A DNA stretch of 64,000 nt from Thioalkalicoccus limnaeus (GTDB lineage: Bacteria; Pseudomonadota; Gammaproteobacteria; Chromatiales; Chromatiaceae): contig NZ_JBDKXB010000002.1 in NCBI RefSeq assembly GCF_041197575.1, positions 231,052 through 295,051 of the forward strand, read 5' to 3'. A program made the position numbers and the translations under genes. Shown here in pieces: positions 1-8,647 of the stretch. How positions within the stretch are numbered: position 1 is the first letter of the stretch; the number at the start of each line of letters is the position of its first letter. The notes beneath the pieces were generated by a model, which saw nothing but the letters and a program-made list of their open reading frames with translations, ran no database searches and was not told the origin of the DNA.

Positions 1-777
1 TTCGATCAGCGCCGCGGCCTCGCGCAGACCGGTCGCGCCGACCAGGTCGACGAGGTGGCCGCTGGTCATGTGGCCGATCCGATCTGCGGCCGGGCGGTCG
101 TTTGGGCCGCCGAGCAGCACGGCCGGCAGGTCGAGCTCGGCGGCCAAGCGGTCGGCCAACTCGGCCCAGCGAGATTCCTGCCAGTGTTTCTGCGGCCGGG
201 TCGTGAAGGGGCAGAGTGCCACATGGCCGCCGGCCAGCTCGTGGCGGGTGATCTGGATCTCGGCGAAGGCGCGATCAGCCGCCGTCAGGTACAGGGCCAT
301 CGCAAAATCGGCGGTCGGCAGACCCAGGTGCTCGGCCAGGAAACGGTATTCGGAGCCGATGCGCCGTTCGTCACCCGCGCGTGGCAGCGTGCGTGTCATC
401 AGATAGCCACTGGCCTCCCGCGAGCCGAGGCCGATGCGTTCCGGTGCTCCGCTCAGCCAGGTCAAGAGACCGCTCTTGGCGAGCCCCTGCAGGTCGAGTG
501 CGAGATCGAAGCGGCAGGCGCGCAACCGCCGCCGGAGGTCCAGCATGGCGCGCGCCAGGTCGCGACGCCGGCCTGTCTGCCACAGCGTCCGCCACTCTCC
601 CTTGGGCCAGATCAGGACCCGGTCCAGATCTGGATGATGCTCGATCAAGGGCGCGCACTCGGGCTGGACCAGCCACGAGATCTCGGCCGTCGGATAGGCG
701 CGGCGGACGGCCGCGACCAACGGCGTTGCGAACAGGACGTCGCCGATCGCCGAGAGGCGTACGAGGAGGATCTTCAC
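1..777 (-). CDS. Glycosyltransferase family 9, heptosyltransferase (partial)
   Basis: The gene reads from a GTG at 777 down to the window edge with no stop, so 259 N-terminal residues are visible and the C-terminus is missing. The start, VKILLVRLSAIGDVLFATP, is the classic GT9 opening (ILLVR..AIGD). Family knowledge: GT9 enzymes such as WaaC and WaaF move heptose from an ADP-heptose donor onto the lipopolysaccharide inner core at the cytoplasmic face of the inner membrane. The stretch ALDLQGLAKSGLLTWLSGA (about residue 95) fits heptosyltransferase I better than II, but the acceptor cannot be settled here. No better in-frame ATG is visible. It is followed, on the same strand but upstream in coordinates, by xseA, 126 bases away. 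Confidence 0.8.
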   Translation of the reverse strand, partial: MKILLVRLSAIGDVLFATPLVAAVRRAYPTAEISWLVQPECAPLIEHHPDLDRVLIWPKGEWRTLWQTGRRRDLARAMLDLRRRLRACRFDLALDLQGLAKSGLLTWLSGAPERIGLGSREASGYLMTRTLPRAGDERRIGSEYRFLAEHLGLPTADFAMALYLTAADRAFAEIQITRHELAGGHVALCPFTTRPQKHWQESRWAELADRLAAELDLPAVLLGGPNDRPAADRIGHMTSGHLVDLVGATGLREAAALIE

Positions 778-902
778 GGGTCTTGGGTGGGGTCGGGTTG
801 GGGTCCCTGGGCCTGAACGGGCGCGTCCGAACCGGTCATCGCCGTATGGCCTTGAATCCTAACATAGCGCGATGCCCTTCGGTGGCGGCGTGACGCGCGC
901 TG

Positions 903-2363
903 TCACGCCGCCCCGTGCGATTCGATTGCGGCGGAGGGCCGGCCGGGCTCGCCGGCTTGCGATGAGTCGTCGACCTCGTCGACTCGGGCGATGAGGCGGC
1001 CCACGGCCAACTGGATCCGGATATGGGTGCCGGGCGCGGCCTCTTCGCTGGCGCGGATCAGCTGGCCGTCCGAGACTCGGCTGACCAGCGCGAAACCACG
1101 ACCCAGGGTCGCCAAGGGGCTCAAGGCCTCGAGGCCGCGGACCGCCGCGGCGACCCGTGTCTGGCGCGCCTTGATCATCCGCTCCGGGATCCGGTCGAGC
1201 CGGCCCCGGAGGCTTTGGGTGCGGTATCCCAAAGCCCGCAGCCGCTGACCGGGATGCTTGGCCTGGAGACTCGCGGCGGCGCCACCGAGCCGGCGTCGAG
1301 CTTCGTCGATCCGTGACCAGGTCGCCATCTGCAGGCGGCGCTCGAGATCATCGAGGGTCTGGGCCCGACTCTGCAAGCGAGCCATGGGATGCAGCAGTCG
1401 CAAATGCCGAGCCGATGCGGCGAGGCGCTGCCCCGCCTCCACCCATCGGCGCCGACCGGCGATGCGCAATCGCCGCCGCAACAACGCGATCCGCTGGATC
1501 AGGTCGGGTGCCGACGGGCTGGCGAGTTCGGCAGCGGCCGAAGGGGTCGCCGCGCGCTGGTCGGCCGCGAGATCGGCCAGGGTGACATCGATCTCATGCC
1601 CGATGCCGGTGACGACGGGCTGCGGTGTCGACCGGATCGCGCGGACCACCCGCTCGTCGTTGAAGGCCATCAGGTCCTCGGCCGAGCCACCGCCGCGGGC
1701 CAGGATCAACAGGTCGCATTCGCCTCGGGTCGCGGCGAGGGTCAAGGCCCTGACGATCGACTCGGCCGCGCCGTCGCCCTGCACCTGGACCGGATAGATG
1801 ACGGCCGGCAGCGCGCGAAAGCGCCTCGCCAGCACCGTCAGGAGGTCGCGAATCGCGGCCCCGGATGGCGAGGTGATGAGCCCGATCTGGCGTGGGAAGG
1901 TCGGCAGCGGGCGTTTGGCGTCTTCGCGAAACAGGCCGTCGGCGGCGAGGCGCTGCTTCAACCTCTCGAGTTCGAGCCACCAGGCCCCGTCGCCGGTCGG
2001 TTCCATGTGCTCGACGAGCAGTTGGAACTCGCCACGCGCGTCGTACAGGGTCACGCGCGCCCGAATCAACACCTGTTGCCCGTTGGCTGGGCGAAATCGC
2101 AGCAACAATCGCCTCGGCCGAAACATCGCGGCGCGCACCTGGGCGTGGGCGTCCTTGAGCACGAAATACAGATGCCCGGAAGCCGGCTGTGCCAGGCTGG
2201 AAAGCTCTCCTTGCAGCCATAGCGACGGAAAGCTCCCTTCGAGGACCGCCTTGGTTTCGCGGTTCAGCCGGGAGACGGTCCAGACGTCGCGGGTGGGCGC
2301 CAGGCTGGGGTCGTGGGCGAGGGGACGAGGCATCGAGCGTTCTGGTGTGGAGGCTGGGTCCAT
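903..2363 (-). CDS. xseA: Exodeoxyribonuclease VII large subunit
   Basis: This 486-residue protein matches XseA along its whole length. An N-terminal OB-fold region (about residues 25-125, starting VWTVSRLNRETKAVLEG) is followed by the catalytic domain, with PRQIGLITSPSGAAIRDL, the glycine-rich ARGGGSAEDL, and GIGHEIDVTLADLAAD with its conserved His and Asp. Family knowledge: XseA with several copies of the small subunit XseB degrades single-stranded DNA in both directions into acid-soluble oligonucleotides and acts in mismatch repair. XseB is not in the window. The ATG at 2363 gives a 10-residue extension before a second candidate start (MPRPLAHDPS, 2333); which is used is uncertain. The gene is divergent from guaB, with 128 bases between them. 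Confidence 0.95.
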   Translation of the reverse strand: MDPASTPERSMPRPLAHDPSLAPTRDVWTVSRLNRETKAVLEGSFPSLWLQGELSSLAQPASGHLYFVLKDAHAQVRAAMFRPRRLLLRFRPANGQQVLIRARVTLYDARGEFQLLVEHMEPTGDGAWWLELERLKQRLAADGLFREDAKRPLPTFPRQIGLITSPSGAAIRDLLTVLARRFRALPAVIYPVQVQGDGAAESIVRALTLAATRGECDLLILARGGGSAEDLMAFNDERVVRAIRSTPQPVVTGIGHEIDVTLADLAADQRAATPSAAAELASPSAPDLIQRIALLRRRLRIAGRRRWVEAGQRLAASARHLRLLHPMARLQSRAQTLDDLERRLQMATWSRIDEARRRLGGAAASLQAKHPGQRLRALGYRTQSLRGRLDRIPERMIKARQTRVAAAVRGLEALSPLATLGRGFALVSRVSDGQLIRASEEAAPGTHIRIQLAVGRLIARVDEVDDSSQAGEPGRPSAAIESHGAA

Positions 2364-2491
2364 GCCTCGGCATGATAGGGGGTGGCGGCGCTCGCGGCGA
2401 GGGGTGGTGCGATGGGCTCCACTTTTTGGTTTATCTTTGCGCGATGCTGAACTATATTTAACGGTTATTTTCCCTCCGACTGGAGGCCGCT

Positions 2492-3958
2492 ATGCGCCTG
2501 ATCCAGGAAGCTCTGACCTTCGATGATGTCCTGCTGATCCCCGCCCATTCCCAGGTTCTGCCGAAAGACACGGATCTGACGACGCGCCTGACGCGCGCGA
2601 TCGAGCTGAAGATCCCATTGGTTTCAGCGGCGATGGACACGGTCACCGAAGCGCGCTTGGCGATCGCGCTCGCCCTGGAAGGCGGCATCGGCATCGTCCA
2701 CAAGAACATGAGCGCGGAACGCCAGGCGCGTGAGGTCCTGGCCGTCAAGAAGTACGAAAGCGGCATCATCCGCGATCCGGTCACGGTTCACCCTGGGGTC
2801 AGCGTCGGCGAGGTGATGCAGATCACGCGCGCGCACAACATCTCCGGGGTGCCGGTGACCGAAGGAGGGCAGCTGGTCGGGATCGTTACGGGTCGTGATC
2901 TGCGTTTCGAGACGCGCCTCGATGAACCCGTCACCAGCGTCATGACGCCGCGCGAACGCCTCGTCACGGTGCGCGAAGGGGCCAGCCGCGACGAAGTGCT
3001 CGGTTTGCTGCACCGGTTTCGGATCGAGAAGCTGCTGGTGGTCAATGACCGCTTCGAATTGCGCGGACTGATCACGGTCAAGGACATCCAGAAGGCCAAG
3101 GACTTTCCGAATGCGTCGCGCGATGCCCAGGAGCGCCTCCGGGTCGGTGCCGCCGTCGGTGTCGGTCGTGGCACCGATGAGCGGGTCGCGGCGCTGGTCG
3201 AGGCGGGCGTCGATGTGCTGGTCGTCGATACCGCGCATGGGCACGCGCAGGGTGTGCTCGATCGCGTCGCCTGGGTCAAGCGGCATTTCCCGGAGGTCGA
3301 GGTGGTCGGCGGCAATATCGCGACCTCCGCGGCGGCCCGTGCATTGGTCGACGCGGGGGCCGATGCGGTCAAGGTCGGTATCGGGCCTGGCTCGATCTGC
3401 ACGACGCGCATCGTGGCCGGCGTCGGCGTGCCTCAGATCACGGCCGTGGCCAATGTCAGCGAGGCCTTGCAGGGTACTGGCGTGCCGGTGATCGCCGACG
3501 GTGGTCTCCGATATTCGGGCGACGTCGCGAAGGTCATCGCGGCGGGCGCACACTGCGTCATGATCGGTGGGCTCTTCGCCGGGACCGATGAGGCCCCTGG
3601 CGAGGTCGAGATCTATCAGGGCCGGTCCTACAAATCCTACCGTGGTATGGGGTCGCTTGGCGCGATGGGCGCCCAGGAGGGGTCGAGCGACCGCTATTTC
3701 CAGGAGCAGGCCGACAAGGAGAAGCTGGTTCCAGAGGGCATCGAGGGGCGGGTCGCCTACAAGGGCAGTGTGACCAATGTCATCCATCAGCTCGTAGGTG
3801 GTCTGCGCTCGAGCATGGGTTACACGGGATGCGCTAACATCGACGAGATGCGGACCAAACCCGAGTTCGTGCGCATCAGCGCGGCCGGTGTCCGGGAATC
3901 GCACGTCCATGACGTGCAGATCACGAAGGAAGCCCCAAACTACCGGATCGAGACATGA
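2492..3958 (+). CDS. guaB: IMP dehydrogenase
   Basis: This 488-residue IMP dehydrogenase oxidises IMP to XMP with NAD+, the first committed step of GMP synthesis. The (beta/alpha)8 barrel is interrupted by two CBS domains (about residues 95-205). The catalytic Cys303 lies in GPGSICTTR, and the mobile flap region has YRGMGSLGAM. The length is standard for the family. A GGAGG lies a few bases before the ATG. The stop overlaps the start of guaA in an ATGA, so the two genes are translationally coupled and together carry IMP to GMP. Confidence 0.98.
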   Translation: MRLIQEALTFDDVLLIPAHSQVLPKDTDLTTRLTRAIELKIPLVSAAMDTVTEARLAIALALEGGIGIVHKNMSAERQAREVLAVKKYESGIIRDPVTVHPGVSVGEVMQITRAHNISGVPVTEGGQLVGIVTGRDLRFETRLDEPVTSVMTPRERLVTVREGASRDEVLGLLHRFRIEKLLVVNDRFELRGLITVKDIQKAKDFPNASRDAQERLRVGAAVGVGRGTDERVAALVEAGVDVLVVDTAHGHAQGVLDRVAWVKRHFPEVEVVGGNIATSAAARALVDAGADAVKVGIGPGSICTTRIVAGVGVPQITAVANVSEALQGTGVPVIADGGLRYSGDVAKVIAAGAHCVMIGGLFAGTDEAPGEVEIYQGRSYKSYRGMGSLGAMGAQEGSSDRYFQEQADKEKLVPEGIEGRVAYKGSVTNVIHQLVGGLRSSMGYTGCANIDEMRTKPEFVRISAAGVRESHVHDVQITKEAPNYRIET

Positions 3959-5535
3959 GCTCCATCGATATCCATGCCGATCGGATCCTGATCCTCGATT
4001 TCGGATCCCAGTACAGCCAGCTGATTGCCCGCCGTGTCCGCGAGGCCGGTGTTTACTGCGAGCTGCACGCGCACGATCTGGCCCCCGAAACGATCCGCGG
4101 CTTTGCCCCCCGCGGGGTGATTCTGTCGGGCAGCCATCGTTCGGTGAGCGAAGAGGACGCCCCGATGGTCGACCCCGAGGTGTTTTCCCTCGGGGTACCG
4201 GTCCTCGGACTGTGCTATGGGATGCAGGTGATGGCCGCTCAGCTCGGTGGCCAGGTGAGCGCCGCGGACCACAAGGAGTACGGGTACGCACAGGTCCGCG
4301 CCCGCGGCCACTCGCGCCTGTTGCGCGACATCGAGGATCACGCGAGTCCGGAAGGCTACGGATTGCTCGACGTCTGGATGAGCCACGGCGATTGCGTCAC
4401 GGATCTGCCGACCGGGTTTCAGGTCATCGGCGAGACCGACAATGCGCCCTATGCCGGCATCGCGGACGAGGCCCGGGGTCTGTATGGCCTCCAGTTTCAT
4501 CCCGAGGTCACCCACACTCGTCAGGGGCAGCGAATCCTGGACCGTTTCGTACACGAGATCTGCGGCTGTGGGAGGGCCTGGACGCCGGGCAACATCATCG
4601 CCGAACGCCTCGAGCAGGTGCGGCAATCGGTCGGTGCCGAGCAGGTTCTGCTCGGCTTGTCCGGCGGGGTCGATTCGGCCGTGGTCGCGGCGTTGTTGCA
4701 CAAAGCGATCGGCGCGCAACTGGTTTGCGTCTTCGTCGATAACGGCCTGTTGCGGCTCGACGAGGCCGATCAGGTGATGCGGACCTTCGCGCGTCACATG
4801 GGCGTCAGGGTGATCCGTGTCGATGCCGAACGCCGCTTTCTCGAGCGACTGCATGGCGTCGAGGATCCGGAGCAGAAACGCAAGGTCATCGGCAATACCT
4901 TCATCGACATCTTCGACGACGAAGCGAGCAAGCTCGAGGGCGTCAAGTGGTTGGCCCAGGGGACCATCTACCCCGATGTCATCGAATCGGCCGGCGCCAG
5001 GACCGGCAAGGCGCGCGTCATCAAGTCCCACCACAATGTCGCCGGGTTGCCGGAACAGATGAACCTCAAGCTCCTCGAGCCACTTCGCGATCTCTTCAAG
5101 GACGAGGTTCGCCAGATCGGCATCGAGTTGGGTCTGCCATCGGAGATGGTCTACCGCCACCCGTTTCCCGGTCCCGGGCTCGGTGTGCGGATCCTCGGCG
5201 AGGTGACCAAGGCCGCCGCCGACACGCTGCGCCAAGCCGACCAGATCTTCATCGAGGAATTGCGCCGCGCCGATCTGTACGATCAGGTCTCGCAGGCCTT
5301 CGCCGTCTACTTGCCGGTGCGCTCGGTCGGCGTGGTTGGCGATAACCGCCAGTACGAGCCCGTGATCGCGTTGCGTGCCGTCGAAACGATCGATTTCATG
5401 ACCGCCCGTTGGGCCCATCTGCCCTACGATTTCCTCGATCTCGTCTGTCGGCGCATCGTCAATGAGGTCAAGGGCATCTCCCGCGTCGTCTACGACATCA
5501 CCGGCAAACCGCCGGGGACGATCGAGTGGGAGTGA
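3955..5535 (+). CDS. guaA: GMP synthase (glutamine-hydrolysing)
   Basis: This 526-residue enzyme aminates XMP to GMP using glutamine and ATP. The N-terminal class I glutamine amidotransferase domain has the nucleophile Cys87 in GLCYGMQ and the His-Glu pair in FHPEVTHT. The ATP-pyrophosphatase domain opens with the P-loop LSGGVDSAV (about residue 236). The C-terminal dimerisation domain ends in PPGTIEWE. It overlaps guaB by four bases. The last codons, coding for TIEWE, contain a sequence repeated 7.5 kb downstream at the far end of a genomic island, so the 3' end of this gene appears to be the island's integration site. The reading frame is kept intact after integration. Confidence 0.98.
   Translation: MSSIDIHADRILILDFGSQYSQLIARRVREAGVYCELHAHDLAPETIRGFAPRGVILSGSHRSVSEEDAPMVDPEVFSLGVPVLGLCYGMQVMAAQLGGQVSAADHKEYGYAQVRARGHSRLLRDIEDHASPEGYGLLDVWMSHGDCVTDLPTGFQVIGETDNAPYAGIADEARGLYGLQFHPEVTHTRQGQRILDRFVHEICGCGRAWTPGNIIAERLEQVRQSVGAEQVLLGLSGGVDSAVVAALLHKAIGAQLVCVFVDNGLLRLDEADQVMRTFARHMGVRVIRVDAERRFLERLHGVEDPEQKRKVIGNTFIDIFDDEASKLEGVKWLAQGTIYPDVIESAGARTGKARVIKSHHNVAGLPEQMNLKLLEPLRDLFKDEVRQIGIELGLPSEMVYRHPFPGPGLGVRILGEVTKAAADTLRQADQIFIEELRRADLYDQVSQAFAVYLPVRSVGVVGDNRQYEPVIALRAVETIDFMTARWAHLPYDFLDLVCRRIVNEVKGISRVVYDITGKPPGTIEWE
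5517..5530 (+). repeat. Left attachment-site direct repeat in guaA 3' end
   Basis: The last sense codons of guaA contain GACGATCGAGTGGG. A 13/14 match, GATGATCGAGTGGG, occurs at 13033-13046, just where chromosome-like genes resume after the island; 11 bases (GATCGAGTGGG) are identical without a gap. Between the two copies lie the integrase, its arm-type repeats and the island cargo. Established knowledge: the 3' end of guaA is a recurrent integration site for tyrosine-integrase islands. The exact crossover position within the repeat cannot be read from one sequence. Confidence 0.75.
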
Positions 5536-5651
5536 ATTTACGTCCTTCGAACACTATCGCCAGCTATCGAGAAATCGTCGTAACGTTTTGATTATTTGAG
5601 CAAATACGTCACAGCGTCTATCGGTGGCTATCGCCGACCAGCAAAACAGGT

Positions 5652-5820
5652 TGACGGTAGGGCTGACGGTAAGAATCGAGGCCGGATTAAGACATTCTCG
5701 TTCACTATTCAGACTTTTACCGTCTTTGACGGCAAAAGTTTTCTCGGGAAAGCTTGTTTTATGCGGCTTTCCGGGCATCAACAGGTCTCCAGGTCCTTGA
5801 CGGTAAAACCTGACGGTAAA
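5652..5820 (+). other. Left-end arm-type integrase sites (TGACGGTAA repeats)
   Basis: The 311-base stretch between guaA and the integrase carries repeated TGACGGTA(A/G) motifs on the plus strand at 5652-5659, 5664-5673, 5798-5807 and 5811-5820, an inverted copy (TTTTACCGTC) at 5715-5724 and a near copy (TTGACGGCAAAAG) at 5726-5738. Two more copies lie just inside the right end of the island. Repeats of this kind at both ends of an integrase-bearing element are the usual layout of arm-type sites for a tyrosine integrase and its excisionase. The assignment is inferred from position and repetition. Confidence 0.65.
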
Positions 5821-5846
5821 GCCGTCAAAAGCCGGAGGAAACCTCG

Positions 5847-7103
5847 ATGCTTACTGACACTGCACTACGACATCTGAAACGTAAGTCCAAGATTTATAAG
5901 GTTTCTGACCGCGATGGCCTGTATGTGACGGTATCGCCCAGCGGTACCGTCACCTTCCGCTACGACTACCGTCTCCACGGCCGCCGGGAGACGTTGACCA
6001 TCGGACGCTACGGCCCAGGCGGTATCTCACTGGCGATGGCGCGGGAACTGCTCCTGGAGGCGCGCAAATCCGTTCAGGCGGGCATTTCCCCTGCGCTTGA
6101 GAAGCAGCGCGAGAAGCGGCGGGTGGTCGCCATCCAGACCTTTGGTATGGCGATGGAGGCATGGCTGACCAATGCAAGGTTGGCAGAGAGCACTCGGGCT
6201 GCGCGCAAGCACATCATCGATCGGGACATCCTGCCGGTTTTCCAGAATCGCCTGCTGACCGAAATCCATGCTGAAGACCTGCGGGCCTTGTGCAACAAGG
6301 TCAAGGAACGCGGTGCGCCAGCCACCGCAGTTCAGATTCGGGACATCGTGAAGCAGGTCTATGTCTACGCCATTGCCCACGGCGAGAAGGTGGAGAACCC
6401 TGCGGACAGCGTGCGAGCGTCTTCGATCGCCACCTTCGTGCCGAAGGATCGTGCCTTGTCGCCGCTGGAAATCCGGCTGATGGTGCAGCAGTTGGAGTCG
6501 GTAGCAACCTATCCGACGATCAAGGTGGCACTGCGCCTGATCCCGCTGACGCTGGTACGCAAGAGCGAACTGATCCACGCCACTTGGGATGAGGTTGATT
6601 TCGAGCGTGCGACCTGGACGATCCCGAAACAGTGGATGAAGGGACGCAATCCGCACGTGGTCTATCTGTCACGCCAGGCGCTCGACATCTTCGTCCAATT
6701 CCACGCATGTGCGGCGGGCTCGCAATTCGTTTTCCCGTCTCGTTACGATCCAAGACGCTGCATGTCCAATGCGACCCTGAATCGGGTCACCCGGCTTATC
6801 GTAGAGGCTGCAAAATCCAAAGGGCTGCCGCTTGACCCATTCACCGTCCATGACCTGCGCCGCACCGGCTCGACGCTGCTGAACGAAATCGGCTTCAACC
6901 GTGACTGGATCGAAAAATGCCTGGCGCACGAGGACGGGCGTTCCTCGCGCTCGGTCTACAACAAAGCCGAGTACGCGGAGCAGCGGCGCCACATGCTGCA
7001 AGAGTGGGCGAACCTGGTAGAAGCCTGGGGAGGCGGGCAGACCTACGTGCCGAAGCTGGTGCCGAAGAACGTGGTCGTGCCGGCGCTGAGCGCGCTCGGT
7101 TAG
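5847..7103 (+). CDS. Tyrosine-type site-specific integrase (P4 family)
   Basis: This 418-residue integrase has the N-terminal DUF4102 DNA-binding domain of P4-type integrases (about residues 1-90, with VTFRYDYRLHGRRETLTIGRYG), a SAM-like core-binding domain, and the C-terminal catalytic domain. Catalytic residues visible are the first Arg in LVRKSEL (about 237), HDLRR (His about 335, Arg two to three further on) and the nucleophile Tyr in SVYNKAEY (about 370). A GGAGG precedes the ATG. It lies directly beside its presumed attachment site in guaA and would catalyse island insertion and, with an excisionase, excision. All catalytic residues look intact. Confidence 0.93.
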   Translation: MLTDTALRHLKRKSKIYKVSDRDGLYVTVSPSGTVTFRYDYRLHGRRETLTIGRYGPGGISLAMARELLLEARKSVQAGISPALEKQREKRRVVAIQTFGMAMEAWLTNARLAESTRAARKHIIDRDILPVFQNRLLTEIHAEDLRALCNKVKERGAPATAVQIRDIVKQVYVYAIAHGEKVENPADSVRASSIATFVPKDRALSPLEIRLMVQQLESVATYPTIKVALRLIPLTLVRKSELIHATWDEVDFERATWTIPKQWMKGRNPHVVYLSRQALDIFVQFHACAAGSQFVFPSRYDPRRCMSNATLNRVTRLIVEAAKSKGLPLDPFTVHDLRRTGSTLLNEIGFNRDWIEKCLAHEDGRSSRSVYNKAEYAEQRRHMLQEWANLVEAWGGGQTYVPKLVPKNVVVPALSALG

Positions 7104-7163
7104 CAGGGCGGAAAGGTTGTCACTTGGCAACCCTGCCGGTCATCCCCATACTGGAGATCACTG

Positions 7164-7334
7164 ATGGCCCGTCCCCCTCATCCGAAGAAAGAGGTCGAGG
7201 AAGCTCTCAGGCACGCCGAAGGGCAGGGCTGGCGCGTCGAAGTCGGCGGCAGCCATGCCTGGGGGCGGATTTACTGCCCATACAACGACGTCGCAAGCAG
7301 AAAGAGGCTGACGATGGTGCCAAGGAGTAGCGCG
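7164..7334 (+). pseudogene. HicA-like N-terminal remnant
   Basis: The reading begins MARPPHPKKEVEEALRHAEG, followed by GWRVEVGGSHAWGRIYCPYND. This resembles the first half of the small HicA-like proteins often encoded just before the regulator that follows here. From memory of that family, the intact protein continues with a Cys-rich segment and runs to about 90 residues; here it breaks after YCPYNDVA and runs in frame into the next gene. I read this as an internal deletion leaving a 5' remnant. Whether a 231-residue fused product (7164-7859) is made is open, but a good ribosome site before 7335 argues for a separate downstream protein. Confidence 0.5.
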
Positions 7335-7859
7335 ATGGAATACACCTTCACCTTGAAGTACCAGCTTGCCGACGACGATGGCGACTCGGATGCACTGGTC
7401 GAGCGTCTGGGTGAAGCCGGCTGTGATGATGCCTTGGTCGGCATCGGCCAGCCTGGCCGCCTGGCGCTGGAGTTCACCCGCGAGGCGACCAATGCGGATG
7501 AAGCCGTGCGTAGCGCGCTGGCCGACGTGCGCCGCGCTGTGCCATCGGCCCGGCTGATCGAAGTGGCGCCGGATCTGGTTGGACTGACCGACGTGGCGGA
7601 GATCGTCGGCGTATCGCGGCAGAACATGCGCAAGCTGATGCTAGCCCATCCGGGCAGCTTCCCGGCGCCGGTGCATGAAGGCAGTGCGTCGATCTGGCAT
7701 CTGGCGGATGTGCTGGCATGGTTGGAGGCTAAAGGCAGCTATGCGCTAGCCAAGGACGTGCTGGATGTAGCGCGGGTGGCCTTGCAGGTCAACGTGGCGA
7801 AGGAGGGCCGGCGGCTGCCGCGCTCGGCATCCAAGGAGCTGAAAGCCTTGGTTGGTTGA
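7335..7859 (+). CDS. HTH DNA-binding protein of island (AlpA/MerR-like fold)
   Basis: The 174-residue protein starts MEYTFTLKYQLADDD, with AAGGAG seven bases before the ATG. The N-terminal half (to about residue 75) is an uncharacterised alpha/beta region; the second half holds a winged-helix type HTH in LVGLTDVAEIVGVSRQNMRK followed by FPAPVHEGSASIWHLADVLAWL, the hallmark of AlpA/excisionase-like regulators. Its position next to the integrase suggests a control or excision factor for the island, which is inference. A strong terminator follows 31 bases after the stop. Confidence 0.65.
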   Translation: MEYTFTLKYQLADDDGDSDALVERLGEAGCDDALVGIGQPGRLALEFTREATNADEAVRSALADVRRAVPSARLIEVAPDLVGLTDVAEIVGVSRQNMRKLMLAHPGSFPAPVHEGSASIWHLADVLAWLEAKGSYALAKDVLDVARVALQVNVAKEGRRLPRSASKELKALVG

Positions 7860-7875
7860 GAGCCCTTGCCTGGCT

Positions 7876-8259
7876 TCATGCCTCGCTCGAACCCGCCCGA
7901 ACAGGGCGGGTTTTTCGTAGATGGACATCCGGCTTGGAGGTCTGGTCGCGAGGCGCTTGCTTTCGTTCTTCCACCCACGCTTCCACTTCGGCCAAGTCCC
8001 ACACTACGCAGCGCGGCGTCAGGTTGAAGCGGCGTGGGAACTCGCCACGGCGCTCCAATTCATAGATCGTCGTTTCAGCTAGGGGGACGATCTGCTGCAG
8101 TTCATAGCGGCGAATGGTGCGCCGGAAGGGAAGGGGACTGCGCTGCGGAAACTGCGGCAGCGACTCGTAGGCTTCCGTTCCCGGCAATGGAAGGGGCTTG
8201 CCGACGTCGATGTCGGCAGTGTTGGATGCTTGCGATAGCTGTTTCACCTCGTGCTCCAT
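7876..8259 (-). CDS. AlpA-family regulator, 5' end next to an IS66 remnant
   Basis: Reading from the ATG at 8259 (MEHEVKQLSQASNTADIDVG), the protein is 127 residues long. It contains the AlpA-type motif RRYELQQIVPLAETTIYELE, followed by RRGEFPRRFNLTPRCVVWDLAEVEAWVEERK, a helix-turn-helix with the typical W-x2-x-EVxxWV wing. AlpA-like proteins activate integrase or excisionase genes in P4-like islands. An upstream in-frame ATG (8325) lies inside the IS66 remnant and is unlikely to be original. The C-terminal coding end overlaps the terminator hairpin of the convergent gene. Confidence 0.65.
   Translation of the reverse strand: MEHEVKQLSQASNTADIDVGKPLPLPGTEAYESLPQFPQRSPLPFRRTIRRYELQQIVPLAETTIYELERRGEFPRRFNLTPRCVVWDLAEVEAWVEERKQAPRDQTSKPDVHLRKTRPVRAGSSEA
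7891..7915 (+). terminator. Rho-independent terminator
   Basis: The 8-bp stem ACCCGCCC/GGGCGGGT with loop GAACA is followed at once by TTTTT. It lies just after the plus-strand regulator gene and inside the last codons of the convergent AlpA-like gene. On the minus strand there is no T-run, so it should act on plus-strand transcripts only. Confidence 0.85.
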
Positions 8260-8262
8260 GAG

Positions 8263-8605
8263 TAACCGGTAACCGGCTGGCGTTCTTCTCCGCCCGCGCG
8301 CGATGCGGACAATGGCTCCTGTCATCGATCACGACAGGAGGCCACGATGGCCACGACGAAGACGGGGGTGCGGCGCAGCCGCGCGGAATGGCAGGCCCTT
8401 CTTGAGCGCGCCGAGCGCAGCCGGCTGAGCACGGTGGCGTTTTGCGCGGCCGAGGGGATCAGCACCGCCAGCTTCTATCTGTGGCGCAAGCGCTTGGGCG
8501 CGAGCAACCCGCCGCAGGGCGATGTCGGCGAGGAGGCGCCTGAGTTTCTCGATCTTGGCCTGGGATCGGGGGTTCAGGCGAGTGGGGAGGCCGCTTTCAT
8601 CTTAA
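8263..8605 (+). mobile_element. IS66-family left-end remnant with truncated orfA
   Basis: The stretch begins near GTAACCGGTAACCGG, which resembles an IS66-type terminal repeat, and contains a start at 8347 for MATTKTGVRRSRAEWQALLE. The product has the small HTH layout of IS66 OrfA (STVAFCAAEGISTASFYLWR). Homology ends after about 85 residues, and the frame stops at 8625 after unrelated residues. OrfB (TnpB) and the transposase OrfC are absent, so this is a dead end fragment. It abuts the start of the AlpA-like gene, suggesting that the insertion, later deleted in part, changed that gene's upstream region. Confidence 0.7.
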
Positions 8606-8647
8606 AAAGATGGCATGCGATGTAGAAGCAACAGATGTATCTCCCGC

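Noticed and set aside
2425..2491. A defined promoter or PurR operator before guaB
   Set aside because: The region is AT-rich with TATATTTA-like sequence, but no hexamer pair with correct spacing and no clear PurR palindrome could be supported.
2624..5418. Long minus-strand open frames (555 and 492 residues) opposite guaB and guaA
   Set aside because: They lie antisense to two certain genes, have low-complexity His/Asp/Arg-rich translations and no domain; GC-rich third positions create such frames by chance.
7164..7859. Annotating one 231-residue fused gene
   Set aside because: The N-terminal and C-terminal parts match two normally separate proteins, and AAGGAG precedes an internal ATG at the expected start of the second; kept as remnant plus gene.
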